From Monodelphis domestica (Eukaryota > Chordata > Mammalia > Didelphimorphia > Didelphidae), in NCBI RefSeq assembly GCF_027887165.1, contig NC_077230.1, positions 33,741,351 to 33,805,350 on the forward strand: a stretch of DNA of 64,000 bases, read 5' to 3'. Below are positions 61,371-64,000 of the stretch, piece by piece (the stretch's first letter is position 1; each line of letters starts with the position of its first letter). The notes under the pieces are model-generated. The model had not been told where the DNA came from, did not search any database, and was given only the letters and a program-made list of their open reading frames with translations. Both the position numbers and the translations under genes were made by a program.

Positions 61371-62170
61371 TTAAGAGATGTGCATTTTATAAATGGATAA
61401 CAAAATTCTTAACAGACAAAATGATTTGTTTCTGCTGGATTTTACCCCAATTGGCTACCATTTTGCTGTGTTTTTCCTTTATATAAAAGAACCTCATTAT
61501 TTCTGTATGGTTTCTCAGTTGTTCACATCTTCCTCAAATGGACTCTGGCATAGAGGTATCCAACTCACAACCTATGGATGTGGCCCCAAGAGATCCATTT
61601 CTTTTTGAGTTTGACAACACCAACATAGAGGAAAAAATATAGGACATAGAGTGTATCTAGGGTCAAATTGGAGCTTTGTCACTTCAACTTGTGTGATTGA
61701 GGTTATGTGATTTCTGATCAATACGTTTGAGATTTCTCATCTATATAAAATGAGGGGATGGCACAAGTTGACATCCAGTGTTACTTCCAAATCTACATCA
61801 GGGAAACTTCAACTCCTTACAAGACAAATCATGTATTAGTTGTGTTTAATGTAGAGGAGGAAGCGGTAGAGAGAGATGATACCATGCCACATGCACAAAA
61901 CTTTTAACTTAATTGACTTCCATTTCTTGTTTGTTTCTTTTTTTTAACATAAAAGTCAAGTTAGGTTATATCTATTGTCTTCGATATATGCCAACATAGA
62001 CATGTGCCCCATAAAAAACCAAAGTTCCTTTAACATATGGCTTTATCTTTCTTATGGAATTGAAATTTATGATTTTTTATAGTGTGTTTCTCTTTAGGTA
62101 ACTTTTTGCATCATAATAGAATATATTTTATGCTTTAATTATTTCCCTCTCAAATCTTGGATGATTCTAG

Positions 62171-62267
62171 CAATGTCCAAGGATACAATTGGCGGAGTTT
62201 CTTTTGTTTTAAAAAACATGATAAACAAGTACAGAATGTGCGCAAGCAGGAAGAAACTGACCTAAAG
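62171..62267 (+). CDS. Copy C exon 9 equivalent
   Basis: Splice sites as in copy A. One residue differs from A (NWRSFF for NWQSFF). Open. Confidence 0.65.
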
Positions 62268-62481
62268 GTAAATTTTCATTACGTGAAATTTGTCATTAAG
62301 ATTTATGTGCGTATCTCCATTTTAATTACTAGGGAATGAGCTTTTAAAATAATCTCTAAGACCCTTTCGCAGTTTTCACTGTCAAGGGTTATATTAGCAT
62401 AGGCCAATCTAAGCTTTTAAATATTGTCTCTCTTGATCTCTAGCTATTTGATGACGCCTCTGCTTCTTTTATACCCCAAAG

Positions 62482-62619
62482 CTGCTGGTGTCTGACTGGA
62501 CAGAAACTCAAGTTGGCCATTGGTTAAAGAGTATTGGAATGAAAAAATATATCCTGAAATTTGATTATAAAAGAGTAAGCAGTCAAGAACTTCTTGAATT
62601 AGACAATGATGCATTAAAA
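62482..62619 (+). CDS. Copy C SAM domain, first half
   Basis: Identical to the copy A protein (WTETQVGHWLKSIGMKKY and onward). The same four-base shift after the old acceptor and the same candidate new acceptor at 62480-62481 are present, so this change predates the recent duplication. Confidence 0.6.
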
Positions 62620-62879
62620 GTAAGCTTCAGAATTGGCTTTTTATATATGCTACATACAATTATATATTAACTTATTTTATGGTGGGCATTGGATGAAAAA
62701 CAGTACAAATAATGGGATTCCTATATATGGCCTATTTGACAACCTTATGGTTTTAAGGAAAACATGTTAACTACTTTTTTGAATGTAGTTTCAAGAAATG
62801 TTTTTAATGTGATTTGCTCCCCCCTTTTTTTAGTATTCCTGCCATATGGTCATTCCTTTTTATTTCTATTTATTTATTG

Positions 62880-63060
62880 AAACCTTATACCTTCCGTCTT
62901 AGAATATATAACATATAAATTTCCAAAGAAAAAGAATTTTAAGGGGTGGGCAATGTGAGGCAAGTGACTGTCTCAGCATCATACTTCTAGGGGGTCACAT
63001 TTGAAACCAGGACCTCTTTTCTCTAGGTTTGGTTCTCAATCTATTGAGCCACCATTCTTT
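62880..63060 (-). repeat. Old tRNA-SINE (antisense), copy C
   Basis: Counterpart of 9575-9755 with few differences. Confidence 0.7.
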
Positions 63061-63859
63061 TTTTTTAAGAATTCTATTTATTAACAAACACTGGAAAGCA
63101 GAAAAGCAATATTTTAATTTTTGACCAGGCAGATTAACTTCACTGAAACAGATTAAAAAACAGTAATCATGGGAAATGGCAAGCTTTCATTTCATTTATA
63201 GTAAATACAATATCAATATTTTAAACTTTAAATATTAAATATTGGTTAGTATAACATCTTTGTCATTGACTAGAGGTACTAGAGGAATATGATAATTGAC
63301 TATACAAAACCCTGAAATATATTCTACTTGGATTCATTTGCCACATAAGAAAATATTAGGAGGATTTTTTAAAATATAGCTTCTTTCACAATTATTTCTA
63401 AAATGTTCCTAATGTATTCTATTTAAGTATCTCTAAGCTATAAATTTCTGATATTCTCGGTTCTTCCATTTGAAGACAAATGAAAATTATGCAATTAAAA
63501 ATAATAAAAAATGCATAGTGTTTCAAATGCAACCATCTCTGGGCTCCCAACCAGTTAAGCAAATAAAAATTAATAGATGAGAAATGTAGCTTCAAGTATA
63601 ATTATGATACCAATAAGAAGTACCAACACTCTTCCTAGAAAAGATAGTTTTTATGTGAATTCCTTAATGCATTTTAGAGTTCTACAATGTAATTTTTTTA
63701 CTTCATTCAGAGATATTGAATATTTTCCTAGTGTTGTAAAATCTGAGTTCTTCAGAAAGGATACTTAATTTAATGTTCAGGTTCATTATGTAAAGATTAT
63801 AAAATATATTCATTTGAATGCATGCATGTAAAGTAACAGCTTTCATTTTTTTTCCAAAG

Positions 63860-63940
63860 TGCATTGGAATCACTAAGAAGAGAGATCGCAAGAAAATCCT
63901 TAAGGGAATTAAGAAAATTCAACAGACAGAAAAAAATTAA
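63860..63940 (+). CDS. Copy C SAM domain, second half, open
   Basis: The acceptor is tttccaaag, phase 0. CIGITKKRDRKKILKGIKKI, then QQTEKN and TAA at 63938-63940. It keeps the SAM glycine turn that gene B has lost, and the codon that is a stop in copy A is AAG here. Confidence 0.75.
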   Translation, partial: CIGITKKRDRKKILKGIKKIQQTEKN

Positions 63941-64000
63941 TACAATCTAACAATTAAATATATCAAAAAGATAATTCTGGAAGATACAGCAAAAATGAGA

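Larger units (their letters stand above)
51952..63940 (+). pseudogene. Copy C: 3' half of a neurabin-like gene (exons 6-11 equivalents)
   Basis: Exon equivalents: 51952-52048, 53178-53310, 61268-61370, 62171-62267, 62482-62619, 63860-63940. Phases agree with gene B. The domain order is coiled linker, acidic linker, basic linker, SAM. No PDZ exons precede it; an antisense L1 lies there instead. The donor of the third exon is changed from gtaaga (copy A) to ttaaga. The SAM exon shares the shifted start seen in copy A, but the final SAM exon is fully open. It may be a decayed paralogue, or a transcribed gene with its 5' exons farther away. Confidence 0.6.
53325..64000 (+). repeat. Segmental duplication, copy C of the 10.7-kb block
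   Basis: Repeats bases 1-10467 in direct orientation and runs off the window end. It keeps about 222 bases of intron (63285-63510 or so) that copy A lacks and that gene B also has, so A is the deleted form. Confidence 0.95.

Overview
The window is AT-rich, intron-rich vertebrate nuclear DNA, almost certainly from a marsupial. The clearest sign is a tRNA-derived SINE beginning GGGGCAGCTGGGTAGCTCAG, with an A-tail and a 20-base target-site duplication. It occurs with MAR1/CORE-type SINEs, several L1 lineages in both orientations, hAT miniature elements and solo-LTR-like relics. I cannot tell an opossum from an Australian marsupial by eye. Nothing here is bacterial or organellar. No rRNA, tRNA or CRISPR feature was seen. 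All host exons I could support lie on the + strand. The main content is a small locus of neurabin-like (PPP1R9 family) exons. Gene unit B (about 15.8-41.4 kb) looks complete. I traced eleven short exons whose splice phases all match: a pre-PDZ segment, a PDZ domain over three exons, acidic/coiled linker exons, and a SAM domain split over two exons. The predicted product is only about 0.36-0.39 kb of codons, against roughly 1,100 residues in neurabin-1. It keeps the PDZ-to-SAM architecture but lacks the long actin-binding N-terminus and most of the coiled coil. A promoter-like cluster (CCAAT, an RFX-like X-box, TATA) lies 2 kb upstream, and a 1.4-kb minisatellite starts right after the stop codon. 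On either side of B are partial copies of the 3' half of the same gene. Copy A (1-10.4 kb) and copy C (51.95-64 kb) are close to identical over 10.7 kb and lie 53.3 kb apart. Both are older paralogues of B's exons 6-11. A and C carry different, complementary defects: A has an in-frame stop in the second SAM exon, and C has lost a splice donor in the exon-8 equivalent. They share a changed reading frame at the start of the SAM exon, which a downstream acceptor would rescue. Copy C begins at its exon 6 equivalent, directly against an antisense L1 fragment, and has no visible PDZ exons. The simplest model is an ancient duplication that produced B and the A/C type, then a recent duplication of a roughly 53-kb unit holding one of each. 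False duplication in the assembly must be excluded. Layout: 1-10.4 kb copy A (3' exons, large L1 antisense in the intron); 10.4-13.6 kb downstream flank with SINE; 13.6-13.8 kb candidate promoter; 14.3-15.4 kb extreme AT-rich block; 15.8-41.4 kb gene B with introns full of L1, SINE, hAT and LTR relics; 41.4-42.9 kb minisatellite; 43-51.9 kb L1-dominated spacer; 51.95-64 kb copy C. Coordinates of exons are exact as read by hand; repeat boundaries are approximate.
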